Positions 1 through 15,318 of a stretch of DNA of 64,000 bases are shown here, in pieces. The notes under the pieces are model-generated. The model was not told the origin of the DNA. It was given only the letters and a program-made list of their open reading frames with translations, and did no database searches. Source of the stretch: Amylostereum areolatum (lineage: Eukaryota; Basidiomycota; Agaricomycetes; Russulales; Stereaceae); assembly GCA_012932865.1 (NCBI GenBank), contig SAXG01000001.1:1849693-1913692 (forward strand), in the 5' to 3' direction. Position numbers and translations under genes: made by a program. Within the stretch, counting starts at the first letter, position 1. Every line of letters begins with the position of its first letter.

Positions 1-58
1 CAACGGATGGATTGTGGCATCCCTTACCCCTCGACCCCTCTCATCATCTTGCCCTGCC

Positions 59-1153
59 ATGTCTTACCACTCTAACCACCCTGATAGATCCGAGCGCGAG
101 TCTCAGCGACCCACTCTCCCCCACATCCGCGAATTGTTTGGTCGTGAGTGCTCGATGCTCTTGTGGTGGCCTGTCTAATCACTCGAAATCACCTGTAGAC
201 GAGCTATCCCAGTCACCCCACTCTCGTGGTGGCGCTCCCCCGGCCTTTACTCGTTCCCCGGGCTCCTCTCCTTCCGCTCCATTCAGCCAACTTTCCCTAC
301 GTCCCGAGGACCCTTCCGCATACGTCGGCGAGCGTTATCAATCGCGGTTTCCGCCAGCACCGACCCCATATGGACAAGTGCACCCGTTAGCATCGCAAGG
401 TCGCTCGCGCACGCCGTCTGTCTCTGCCGACCAGTCTCGTCAACAGCAACTATCGCCCTCACCACCAATGCACCGCGACCGCTCCGCCTCTAATCCGACG
501 TCATACCCGTACACATACGCCCCTGATGCCAATACTGGACACTGGGCGCACCCGCATCATAGAACCCATCAAGGAGAGCCGACCCACGTTTACCAACCTG
601 GCCAACCATCCGGGTTGGTACAAGCGGCGCCGATGGCAGGTGGATCTGCGACATATCCTTATGGTGCCCCCGGGTATGGTACGCGCGAAGTCGTATTGAA
701 CCCCGCGACTGGCTCGATGGACCAGTCTACCTCGTCTCGGTATGAGTGCAGCTACTGTGGCAAGGGCTTCACGCGACCAAGCAGCCTCAGGGTGCGTGTG
801 CGCAGCTGACTCAGCGCCTGGAGTCACTCTAACATCAACGTATCTTTCAGATACATCTACACAGCCATACAGGCGAAAGACGTGAGTGCCATACCGCCCT
901 CAATATTTCCCAGGGCCAGTAATCGCCGTTGTGCCCGTTCCCAGGCTGATGATCTTTTCTTGACCCAGCCTACGCGTGTACCTTCGAAGGATGTGATCGC
1001 ACTTTCAGCGTGCAGAGCAACATGCGCAGACATGCGCGCACGCACACGCAGGGCAGCCATGCTCCCGATGTGTCTGAAGAGGATGAGAGTCCCAACGAAG
1101 CCTCTCCCCAGCCATCGGGATCTGGCTCTGGACGCAGGACGTCCTCTGGCTGA
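59..1153 (+). CDS. C2H2 zinc-finger protein (putative transcription factor)
   Basis: Predicted exons 59-143, 199-791, 851-881 and 969-1153, all GT-AG, give 297 residues with every splice phase consistent. The C-terminus carries two adjacent C2H2 fingers. The first (YECSYCGKGF, then LRIHLHSH) is split by intron 2 after its helix begins. A TGERP linker follows, then a second finger of the C-x4-C form (ACTFEGC) ending HARTH. The rest is Ser/Pro/Gln-rich and disordered, as in many fungal regulators, and the last 25 residues are acidic then Ser/Gly-rich. Two linked fingers suggest sequence-specific DNA binding in the nucleus, but the target is unknown. The ATG at 59 is chosen because it opens directly into a sequence that splices in frame. 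No in-frame stop lies between it and the window edge, so the true start could be upstream. Confidence 0.8.
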
Positions 1154-2797
1154 TTGCCTATCGCGCTCGGCCATCTACACGTTGTTCTCCTGGATATTGG
1201 CCATGGCACCTTCGCACCGCTACTGTACCTCAAGGCTGGACAGATGCACGAGGCGAACCCACGGGTTTCACGGACTTCCACCACTCCTAATCACGGACCG
1301 TACGCTAGCGTGGACGTCCGGCCATGCTCTTCCTGCGTGCACTTCTTCGTGGTCACCAGTCATCGCCACGTTTCGTCTTTTCTGTTTATTGCAACATCTA
1401 TTTATGCTCATCGGAACGCGGTATTTATTCTCACTTCATTCGCATTCCCACCATGGACGGACAGGACTTGCTCATCTCTACGTATAATAAACCCACGCAT
1501 CGGATCCCGCACTGTAAACCAGGACTTCGAACTGCCATCGTCATCACATGTTGTACACCTACCTACCCGTCGTCGTCGCCGTCGTCGTACTGCTATCGCT
1601 ACTCTAGTTACCTACCTTCCCCCCTTCTTTGTAGCACCTTCTGCGTCGCTCGTGTCTTTTTACTTACTTATGCTGTAGTTCTACCCTCGTGGTTGTATTC
1701 CATTACGTCGTCTTCTGTCATACTTTAGTCACCCCTAGATAAGAAATATATATTCCATCGACGCCTTACCGTTAAGGGCCTTCAGTACATTCAGTTACGG
1801 CCCTTATTACCTGAAGTCATACATCACTCTTTGTTGGAGGACTTCTCTCCGTCATCCTCATAGCCTCTCGGACTTGCATGCATACTGCAGTATCGATATT
1901 GACATCACACTGCCTAAATCGCATCGGCAATGATCGTCGGGCTCGTCGGAAAACGTAGGGCCCACTGCTTGCATCTGCATTGATATCTTTGAAGGATCTG
2001 CTCTACAACTAAGTACTAGCTGTACTATAGATCAGATCTCCAGAACGCACGCGCAACGCCACCTGCGTCAACAGAAGGAACGTAGAGCATGGCGGGTCGA
2101 CAAGATGTACATGGCACCAAGCAACGCTCGGTAGCATGCGTGCGAAGTTCAACAGTCCCTCCACCGGGGACACAATCACCAACACGATCGAACAGCGCTG
2201 CACGGAACGACGCAAAGGTAAGATTGCGATTATCTGGTACATGCAATACACAACGTCCAACAAATTAGTACAGCTCCAGAAGCCGATTCGTACGGTAGTA
2301 CACGCAGCGTTCGTGTGTGAGTGAGTATATCGGTATAAATGCGACAGCACGGGTCGATGCGATTGCGGTATCCTGATCATGAGTTGAGACGAACGAACGG
2401 ACGGGAACGGGGCGAACGAAGCGAATAATGAAGCAATAAAATGTACCGGCACACATCAAAATATCCACGATACAGTCCACAGGGGTCGACGGTTCAAAAT
2501 CCGGCCACAACAAAAATTGCGAGAGGAGGGGATGTGGTGCGCAAAGGGCGGATCAGGAAGCGGGAACGGAGGTTTCCAAGGGCTGCTGCAGCCATACTGG
2601 GGCGGGGGTTGGCCTGATGCTCGCGAAGGGCGGGCTGAACTGGGCCCGCGCCTGCAGTTTGAACTTGGAAGCGTCTGGCGAGGACGGGATAGGCAAGATC
2701 CTGTGAGACCCCAATGATCAGCATCGGATAGGTGAAGTCACACCAGAATCGCAACGCACCTCCTCGCCCGAACCAGACGACACGGACTCCACGTCCC
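1154..2797. other. intergenic region, no supported gene
   Basis: This stretch separates the convergent zinc-finger and SET9 genes. It is less GC-rich than the coding regions, has pyrimidine-rich runs near 1550-1640, and contains only short open frames without coding character. It presumably contains the two 3' UTRs. Confidence 0.6.
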
Positions 2798-5700
2798 CTA
2801 TGGACTTCGCTCTGCCCCTTGCTCAATGGCCGCAGGTACCACCTTCGACCCCAAGCTCAAAAGCCTCCGCCTCCGCTCCAGCGCCAGCTTCGCATTCTTC
2901 GCCCTTTCCGCATCCTCAGCCGCCGAGACTTTCCAACGCCTCCTCGCGAAATCGACTGGGGAAGGACGCCACAAAGTCGGCATTGGCTTCAGCGAGATCG
3001 AGTTAACCGGCTCGTCTACAACGGCCACGGCCTGCGTTCCCCGCTCGTCCGGGTTCACTGCGATCCGTACGTCATCCTCAGGCGAAGGCGCCCGTCCCTG
3101 CTCATGTTCAGAGTACCCATCGCGAGTCTGATCGTCCACATGGGATGTTTCCTCGGGCACGTCCCTCTTGGCAAGGTGTGGCAGCGGGGATGACCTAGAG
3201 GATGATGTAGGGATCGCCGTCTCGCGCAGGGAGGAACGAGCCCTGGTGATGTACTGTGGGCCCTTCCATGGGGCGGTGGAGGGCGCCGCAGAGAACGCGG
3301 AAGTTCCGTTCAATCTGCGCCGCGCGAAAGCGGCCGGATTGGGGGAAAGGTTGAAGGGGAGACGGGGAAAGGCATGAAGAGGTTTCCACCCCACACTACC
3401 GCTCTCCTGCTCCTGCTCCTCCTGTTCTTCGTCCATCAGCCCTAGCATGCTTCCTCGTCGAGCCCTCCTCCTCGTCACTCCCGCTTTCTTCCTCCATCAC
3501 CTCCGACTTCCGCTTCGTCTGTCGGCGTCCTCTCTTCCTCCCGCTCCTCCGCAAGCCTCGCCCTTTCCGCCGCCCTTTCCGATCTGGTCCTTTGTTCACC
3601 CACCGCCTCGCCGGGGAACTTGCGCTTGTAAACTCCATTGGTCTCCTCCTTGATCCCAAATCGTCCATGGGAGTCCCGCGGCTGATCGTCGACGACACGC
3701 GATTTGGGCGGACGCTCGCCACCCAAATCAGGGGGGGCAGACGCCGACTCCGCAGGGAGTGGAGAGGAGGGAACAGTAGCAGCAACAACAGCAGCCATAT
3801 CCGGAGACGCCAAACCTGTCTCAATACGCGGGAACTTCGGGGGGCGACCACGACGGGGTTTCGGAGGACGGCCACGGCCTCGTTTCGGCGGATCGCTCTC
3901 GCGCACTTTCGCGCTCGGAACCTGGGTGCGTCCGCATCTGCTTCGGCCTGCACTGGCGACGAGGGCCTGGCGTTCCTTGGGCGCCAGCTTGAGTCGCTTC
4001 GCCGGCGGCGCAGGCTGCTCCGGAAATTTGCGTTTGTACCCGCGCTTGGGAGCTTCGGGAGCAGACGAAGACGACGCGATGGGCTTCAGCTTTCGATCGA
4101 CAGCTTTGAGCAATTTCTGCGTGAGAGTATGGGAGACGCTAGGCGCAGGTGTGCTGGACCCTGGAGTCGGGATGGAAGTGCCAGACCGTTGAGGCCAAGG
4201 CTGTTGGTAGATCGCAAAGTGACGCATACACCTACGTCCAGAGGACTTAACAAAATCCAGCAACAGGAAAGGCGGGAAAAGACGCACCGAGGGCATTCAT
4301 GCTCCTCTTTTTTCTTCCTCCCTCGTCCGCTAGAAACGCCGAAATCGCCCCAAACGATTTGCTGGTCAATCTCGATGATGGGCAGTATCTTCCCGCAGGT
4401 CATGCACAGTGGGTCCTCTGGCACCTTTTCCTTGCCTTTACCCTTCTCTTTCTTCTCGACTTCCTTCTGCTTTCCCTTGTCTTGCACTCCCTTGCCCTTG
4501 CCCTTGCCCTTCGGTGGAACGGATGACGATGCACGGCCGCGATCCGTCTCGTGCGTCTGACCGCGACCCTTGCTGTGGCCGCCTACTGCAGGCTGGCCTG
4601 GCGTAGACAAGCGGGAGCGGGAGCGCGTGCGGATGGGCGCCGAAACAGACGCGGATGCGAGCGACTCGGTGTCCTCGGATAGCGGAGGGGTCACCAGCTG
4701 CTGAGCCGCGCGGGCCTTCTGTGCGCGCGTCGAGATGACGGGTTCGAACTTGCGTGCCGACCGTCGGAGGGACGTCGGGGTCGTGGCCGCGGTTGTACAT
4801 GTCGGGGCTGAGAGCGAGGGCGCGCTCAGGACGGATGATAGTGACGTGGGAGTGGTGAGGACGGAAGATAGGGGTTCAGGATCGGGGGAAGGGGTCATGA
4901 GGCCGTTCGGCAGGACGGGTTGTGGGAGGGGAGCCGATTGCGTTTGATGCGGGGGCGAGGGCGACAACGACGTGAGCGCGGATCCCGCCTCGGTTTCCGC
5001 TTCGAGCTTGATGGCGTTGGCATCAGCCGCATCATCTTCATCCTCGTCAGAGGACGATTCGGGGAGCACAGCGTAAACCCCGCGGCGGGTGCGGCGTTCG
5101 TTCACATTCACGTCCGCGGGAACGGAAGCCGACTCTCGGGAAGGGGTATCCGATTCAACGTCCGAGGGGGCGTCATCCACGTCTTCTCCTGTCTGTGGCC
5201 CGTAACCACCGACGCCGTTCTTCTCACACGTCTCGCAGAGGCATTGCTTGTTGCCACGACCGACTAGTGCCGACGATGGCTCATCAGCTCAACGCTGTCC
5301 ATCAAGCGGAAAGGCAGGAGCAGTGACTTACAGTAACTATCGCCATAATGCGCAGTTATTTCCTCGCCGACAGCGATGGGTTTCATGACGCGAAAGGTAA
5401 TGTATCGACCTTCTCGAAATAGTTCGCAGTTGTTGTCGCAGTCATGCTGCACGAAAGGAGACCGTTAGAACTATAACCGATGCCCAACGGCGAACAAAAG
5501 ACAGGACGCGTACATTGACAAAACGCGCGGGGCCGAGAAAAAGGTGATTCTTCTTGAGCTGCTTTGAGTGGATGACGCTAAAATCGCGACGGATGCCACC
5601 GAACGAATGTCGCCCAGTCGTGCGCTTGAGATCCTGGTCCTCTGCCTCCGTGAGGTCGGCCATGGAGCCCTTGAGCTCGAGGATGACTGCACCAGGCGCG

Positions 5701-6424
5701 AGGGGACGCGTCGCGAGAATGCACAATTCGGACTTGCCGGTGCGGTGGGTATACCGCTCGGTGTGCGCGATCTCGATGGAGCCGGTAGGGACATACAACT
5801 CGAAGTAGCGCGATGCGTGGCTGACGATCCGTGGTGAACGGGGGGGGACGCGACGCGACGAGGTGAAAAGGTGAAACGTACGTGGCAAACGCATTGAGCT
5901 CCTTCTGGGTGAATTCTTTGACGTAGTGTCGGACAGGCGGCAAGACTGGGAGCATGGAAGAACGCGAGATGAGGACGATTGGAGACAGGAAGCACGGTGC
6001 GGGGTCACACGCACCGAAGCAGATCGTCAACGGCGGCGCGAATAGCGGTCTGGGAGTTGCCTTTGCTGTTGGCGAGCTATGAAGGGCGTTGGCCACGTTG
6101 AAGGGAGCGAGAAAACGAGAGAAAACACGTGTGAGGTCAGTTGAGGAGATGAGAACGCGAAGAGGGGGCGTGATAGGGGGCGAAGACGGGACACGCACGC
6201 GTCGAACGATGTTCATCAGGTCCTCCGGGCTGGTCTTTGGGAAGGCGACGAGTGGGGTCCATCTTGTGAACGAGGAGGGGCACGTTCTGCGTGCCGAGTT
6301 TCTCGACGAGGAGGTGGGAGAGAAAGTCATCGTCGCGCGAGAGGTCGGCCATGTTCATTTTCTTGGTGGTGTGCCATACGGGGGGACCCTTGGACGACGC
6401 CGTGGGGGGAGTGGCGGACGCCAT
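2798..6424 (-). CDS. SET9: Histone H4-lysine-20 methyltransferase (SET9/KMT5 family), two apparent frame breaks
   Basis: Exons on the minus strand: 6424-6199, 6076-6015, 5945-5882, 5820-5514, 5446-5332, 5263-4288, 4231-3501, 3441-2798. After removing one base each in exons 1 and 2 the model is about 1040 residues with all phases consistent. The N-terminal helical region leads into a SET domain at about residues 120-260. Hallmarks are ILATRPLAPGAV, the NHDC motif formed across intron 4, EEITAHYGDSYF across intron 5, and the post-SET cysteines CLCETCE. Further cysteines (CMTCGKILP and CPRCMRHF, the latter across intron 6) match the SET9 C-terminal module. The enzyme methylates H4K20 in chromatin and acts in the DNA-damage checkpoint in fission yeast. 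A long basic tail holds an AT-hook (RGRPPK). The frame steps by one at about 6237 (run of three A in the mRNA) and within 6015-6076. The last intron (3442-3500) is the least certain. Confidence 0.85.
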
Positions 6425-6883
6425 GCGAGGGGGGAGGGAGAGGGAGAGGGAGAGGGGAGAAAGCGGAGGAGAAACGCTGGAGGGGAGGAGTAGAAGAAGG
6501 AAGAAGACAAGAACGCTGTGGCCGGTTGAATGGCCGGTGACACAGCTGACAACAATGGCAGCGCGCGCGCGGCACGCTCCCGGGCGCCACGCCCGCATCG
6601 CCGCTTCTTCTCGCTCCGCCCCTTGGGCTTTCATTTTCGCTTTGGCCGCCATCTCTGCCTTGTTTGCCCCGTATTCACCTTGTTCACAACTCAATAGAAA
6701 CGATGGTGGGCATGGCAGGCATATGGATTCGGTCTCGTAGCCATGGATCATACAGTAGCAGTAACAACAGCGCCCCCCCCTCTCCAGGGCCTCATCCCCT
6801 TCCCCCCTCATTGCGCAATTTTGGGTCCAAAGCCTGCATCCCACAGCGAGGAAGGGGAACCAGCAAAAGCCGCACAAGCACGC

Positions 6884-7845
6884 TTAACCGTGCTTCTGCT
6901 TGCCCGTCCTCAGCTTGCGGAGGTAGAACTGCGTGCGACGAATCAGCATTCCCATTCTCGTCAACAACCGACACAAGGCACTCACCTCGAGCTCCTTGCC
7001 CTCGAGCACGTAGCCGTCCGCACGTCCGCACTGACCAGGACGACTGGAGATGACGGCGTATAGGCGACCGGCCTGCAAACTGCGACTCGAGCAGAGGGTC
7101 GATCTTGGCGTCCTTCTTCCGTGTGTCGAGGCTGCGCTGTGCGTGGTTCGACAGTTTTTTCTCCTCCTTCTCCTCAGCAGGCGCCGCCTGCCTTGGATCC
7201 CTTCTTCGTCACCGGGACAGCGTACTACGAACAACAGTGAGCTTGTCGAAGCAACCCGCAAAGTTGGAGCTACGTACGTGTGACTCGTACCACTGACGGA
7301 AAGGGGTGGCATCGATCTGGATGATCGCACCCTTGACAAGGGTGTTGGTACGGACAAGCTCGTTGTTCGAGGAGTTGTACACCTACAACAAAAAAGATCC
7401 TGTCAGTACGATTCCCAAATCGCGAGGGACCATTTCGTCCACATCGCGGGAGCACACAAAAATACGCACAACACCGATGAGACGAGTCTTCTTCGTGATG
7501 TGCTCCGAGCCCCAGGCGAAGTTGCCACCGTCAAGGCGGAGAGCGCGGTATTTGAGGTTACCGCCGCGGACACGAACGGTGTGGATGCGCTTCGCGCCGA
7601 TCTTGGTGTTGGCGCTCTGACGACCGAGCTCGAACTTTCGCTTCTTGCGGTAGTGTGCGCGCTGCGCGCCCGAGGCTGAACGCTTATGTCTTGAAGTACG
7701 GGAGATACCTGGGTAAAAACGGTGAGCCCATCGTCATTTTTCGATTGGACGAAAAGACTGACCTGAAGGCAACCAGCATCAACGAGACCCAAAAGAACAT
7801 AATTAGTATCGGCGAGCAGCGCGACGACAAGGAGCACGCACCCAT
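6884..7845 (-). CDS. RPS8: 40S ribosomal protein eS8 (RPS8), two apparent +1 frame breaks in exon 4
   Basis: Exons 7845-7842 (just ATGG), 7708-7470, 7382-7278, 7224-6986 and 6928-6884. The 4-nt first exon joins to give [17 protein letters not shown], the invariant eS8 start. Later hallmarks are [27 protein letters not shown] and [17 protein letters not shown]. The protein is an integral part of the small ribosomal subunit. With one base removed at about 7188 and one at about 7072 the model is 209 residues, the normal fungal size. Without this, exon 4 (239 nt) cannot hold the frame. Both breaks sit in a GCAGGC context in the mRNA. As eS8 is essential, assembly error is more likely than decay. 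No second copy is visible in this window. Confidence 0.9.
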
Positions 7846-9227
7846 GGTTGGCGGTCGATGAGCTGGTCGATGAGAAGTGGATGACAGTCGCCAGAAACTA
7901 GCCAGTAGCGTTCGAACTCCGACGGCGTTTTCCGAGACGGGCCGGCCGCGCCGCAAGGCGGTCAATCGCTCAGATTCTCAGCCTTGCCTCAGCCTGCTCG
8001 AGGCCTGCTCAGTCCTCCTTTCTTTATCTGCGTACCGTGCTTCCTGCGGGATCTCCTCGTGTCGGAATCCAAACCTTTACTTGATTCCCGCAAACCGATT
8101 GTCTCCAGACTCCACGGCGTACCATTGTCAATGTCATCCTACCCCATGCGATCCACCCTCCGTGACACGCCACTCGCGATCTCACCCGAAGGCATGGGAA
8201 CCACCTACGCGATTTCATCAAGCAGGATGTAACAGGGTCTGTCCCCGTCGGGTATATATACACATGGCCCCCCATCGATCTGCATCTTTTGAATAAAGTT
8301 GAATCCACACATGTGAATCGTGCCAGGGCACGTTCCTCAGCCTTCCTACGACACACTTTGGCCGGATTCGACAAGCGGTGATTACAGTGGCAAAAGGGAC
8401 GCGGGCAAATCGTTCCGGGGGCGAGAACAAGTTCGTCGACCCTGGAGATGGAGGTTAAGAGGCTCTCCGACGGAGGAATGGCGGGGAAGCTTGCTCGCGG
8501 GCAATAGAGTCCCCCGTGCATCACGCCTTGTCTATTTACACTTTGTGAAGATTTCGCTGAAAGCACAGGGGAAAGCGAGATGGAGGCTGGGCAAGTAAGG
8601 GGGGTAAAGAGGAGCGGGTGGAGGAGGAGCGCACGCAGAACGACAGCGGGGGCAGAACGACACGCGGGGAGATGCCTGGGAGATGCGAGGCGGATCGGGC
8701 GGAGAGTTGCAAGTACCTAAGCGCCTAAACCTGATATACGCAGGTGGTCGATAAAAGGGCGGGGACTGGCCACGATGGGGTCTCGTCGACGGCAACCGTC
8801 CTCGGCGGGCCTTCCGGTTCAACTCATGCAAGCACGTTTGTCCCCCAACCCTGGCGGCGTCTCAACCGTGCCCATGCCCGTGCGAGGGACTCGGGCGATG
8901 TTCACGCTCAGCGTGGACGCGTCTGGAAGCAAAGCGACCGCGACACGACGACGAAGCGGGGACGCGGCGCTGTTCGCTGCGTGGGGGCCGCGATGCGAGC
9001 GGATCGAAGAGGAGGAGAACGCGAACGCGAGTGGAAGTGGAAGCGGAAACGGCGGCGGCGGGGAGGTACCGGAAGAATTGCAGGAATTTGGGGTGGTATA
9101 TAAGCGTCATCGTCCTGTTCGCGCCAGCATCTCCCGTTCGGTCTCCTTCCCCTTCATCTCCACCACGACCACAAAACCCGTCTACATCCTCCCCGCCCAC
9201 GCTCTTCCCCCGCCCCCCGCCCCGACC
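7846..9227. other. intergenic region between divergent RPS8 and UGPase A
   Basis: 1.38 kb between two divergently transcribed genes. A TATATATA stretch lies at about 8252-8259 and a canonical TATA box lies near the UGPase end. Open frames running into 9228 are merely upstream extensions of the first UGPase exon. Confidence 0.5.
9097..9103 (+). promoter_or_regulatory. TATA box of UGPase copy A
   Basis: TATATAA, 125 nt upstream of the predicted ATG at 9228. A pyrimidine-rich stretch (CTCC/TTCC repeats) follows up to the start codon, typical of highly expressed basidiomycete genes. Confidence 0.55.
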
Positions 9228-11172
<1,945 letters not shown>

Positions 11173-11799
11173 TATGCGCACCGCTAATACACGAGTCACG
11201 ATATTCCATCCAAACATTACCCCTTCGACGAACGCACTCATGGACATTTTCTCATATCTTCTCCCCCCCTCGTGGAAAGTCGTCAACGATAAAAGGCTTT
11301 GTACAATACCTGTTTTAGTTCTTGATACCTTAGACATCGGTTTACCTGGCTGGAATGGATCTTGTCTTGATTTCTTGCACCTGGGCTTTTTGGCTTTTTG
11401 ATGTAGACGATTGACGTTGGCGCCGGCGGTCTATACACATGAGTTTGGCGCCTTTCTTCCCGACTACACGGTGACGGGTATGCGGCAGATATACTTACAT
11501 GCACGATGCGCCATTCTCGTGCCATTTGCAACGCAAAGTTGTCAAGGTCAGATAGTCCATTCACTGTCTATCTTCTATTCCACGATAGCTGCAAGTAAAT
11601 CCAGTTGCAAGAGAAGAAATCGCGAGAGGCGTGTTAGCGTAAAAAAGCGTAGGGTATTGAGTCTAGGTGTGCAGAACAAGTCCGGTGATCCGTTTCGTTT
11701 GGTTCGGTGTAAGGTATCCGTTGCAAGGCATGAAATGTGAAACTGTAGATAGTCGCGGAAGAAATGAAGTGTCGCAGGTCGCCAGGTCGAATGCTCCGA
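11173..11799. other. 627 bp spacer between the two tail-to-tail UGPase genes
   Basis: No gene seen. It must carry both 3' ends. Apart from the coding arms I see no long inverted repeat within it, so the palindrome is confined to the genes. Confidence 0.6.
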
Positions 11800-13891
<2,092 letters not shown>

Positions 13892-14393
13892 GGTTTGGAC
13901 GAGAAAACGGGAGGAGCTGAACGCGACCTGGCAGAACCTGGCAACTGCACTCAGGTGGTTGGGACTGGACTCGGAGCTCTTCGAATATTTATCCATCGCA
14001 CACTAGCCGACCACGTGCAGGGTCGGCCCTTTCGCACGACAAGTCCCCCAAAGTCCAGAACCCCAGAATGTGACGATGGATCTGCCCGCCAGCCACCTGG
14101 TCGCTGTAAGACGGGCGGGGCTAACGAGCTTGTCGAAAAAGAACGATGGTTGGAACGTTGCAACTGGACCGTATAGACTTTGGCGCGCTCGCTCACCCAC
14201 TTCCGTCCACTGTATCCCACGCCATCCGACAGACGCACTTCAAACTTCAGAGGTCCATTCAATTCACAGTGAGAATTAGAGGTACGGTAAAACAACGACG
14301 GCATTCTCCCTGTGTATCAGTTCCCTCGCGTGGTACCTGTGTCCTGATCACCTTCCGGAATACAGTCCTGGATATCCTGTCAACGGTGACACC
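13892..14393. other. divergent intergenic region
   Basis: 502 bp between the start codons of UGPase B (-) and the coiled-coil gene (+). On the minus strand an ATAAATA element at about 13986-13992, roughly 95 nt from the UGPase B ATG, is a candidate TATA box. Confidence 0.4.
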
Positions 14394-15066
14394 ATGACCG
14401 ACAGTGCCGCTCGGATTGCTGCCCTCAAACAACAGCTGGCTGAGGCACGACAAGAACTTGACGCAGAAAGGCAAGCTTCCGCCGCCAAGGAAAAGGAGGC
14501 CGCCGCTGAGCGTCAGCGATCTTCGAGGGAAGAACACGCAGAAACCGTGAGCCAGCTCGGGGCTATCACGAGCATGCTCAGGGAGCAGGGCGAACAGCAA
14601 GTGAAATCGAGGGAACAGCTGGATCGTTCGATCGAGGACGACCGACGTTACAGGGAGAGCCAAGAGGTGAGGATGGCCGAGCTTCGACGCAAGATGGAGG
14701 ATATGCAACAGAACAACCGAGAAGAACGCGAACGACTTGAGGAAGAAAAGACCGCCTCCGATGTCGGTATGTGTGCAATCGTCTGTCTGATACAGCAGGG
14801 TCGGCCTGACCCCCCTCCAGCCGTTCGAAGGGTCGTCCATGAAATCAAGCAAGACGGCGCGGAGAAACGGGAGATGTTTTCTTCGTTCACGAACGGTGCA
14901 TGCCCTCGTCGATCATTCGAGCGCTGCGTTCTCTTGCTGACGTTTCGGCCCAGAGATCCTGGCGGATTCGGCGCGGCGACACGAGGAGCTCAAAAACCTT
15001 CTTATTGCCGATGCTTCAGCTCGGGAGAGTGCTTCCTTCACCGACGACGAGGGGGAAGAGGAGTAG
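14394..15066 (+). CDS. Coiled-coil protein of unknown function
   Basis: Exons 14394-14766, 14821-14895 and 14954-15066 give 186 residues in a consistent frame. Almost the whole protein is a charged helix: residues 5-120 are rich in Ala, Glu, Arg and Gln with heptad-like spacing (AARIAALKQQLAEARQELDA). The last 15 residues are strongly acidic (DDEGEEE). There is no signal peptide or membrane segment. I do not recognise a family. A scaffold or filament-associated role is possible but unsupported. Confidence 0.65.
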
Positions 15067-15318
15067 GAGTAGGAGTAGCAATGCTAATTGACAGACGCGT
15101 ACCTTTTGGTACACTGCGCGCGAGTGGAAAGATTTGTGTGAAGAGGACTCTGAGGAGGGCTGGGAAGATGTGAGACCAGGACGCGCCTGGACTCACGCGC
15201 CAGGGAAAACGCGTCTGACATCACGCGTCACGATTCACATGCGCGCAAATTCGCCGGGTTAGCCGGACGATATCTTCCCCACAATATCCCCGCATGAAGT
15301 TCACAACGAACTACTACG

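Noticed and set aside
8775..9227. Open frame continuing upstream of the UGPase A start
   Set aside because: It lies upstream of and across a TATA box 125 nt before the ATG, and neither UGPase copy has matching sequence there.
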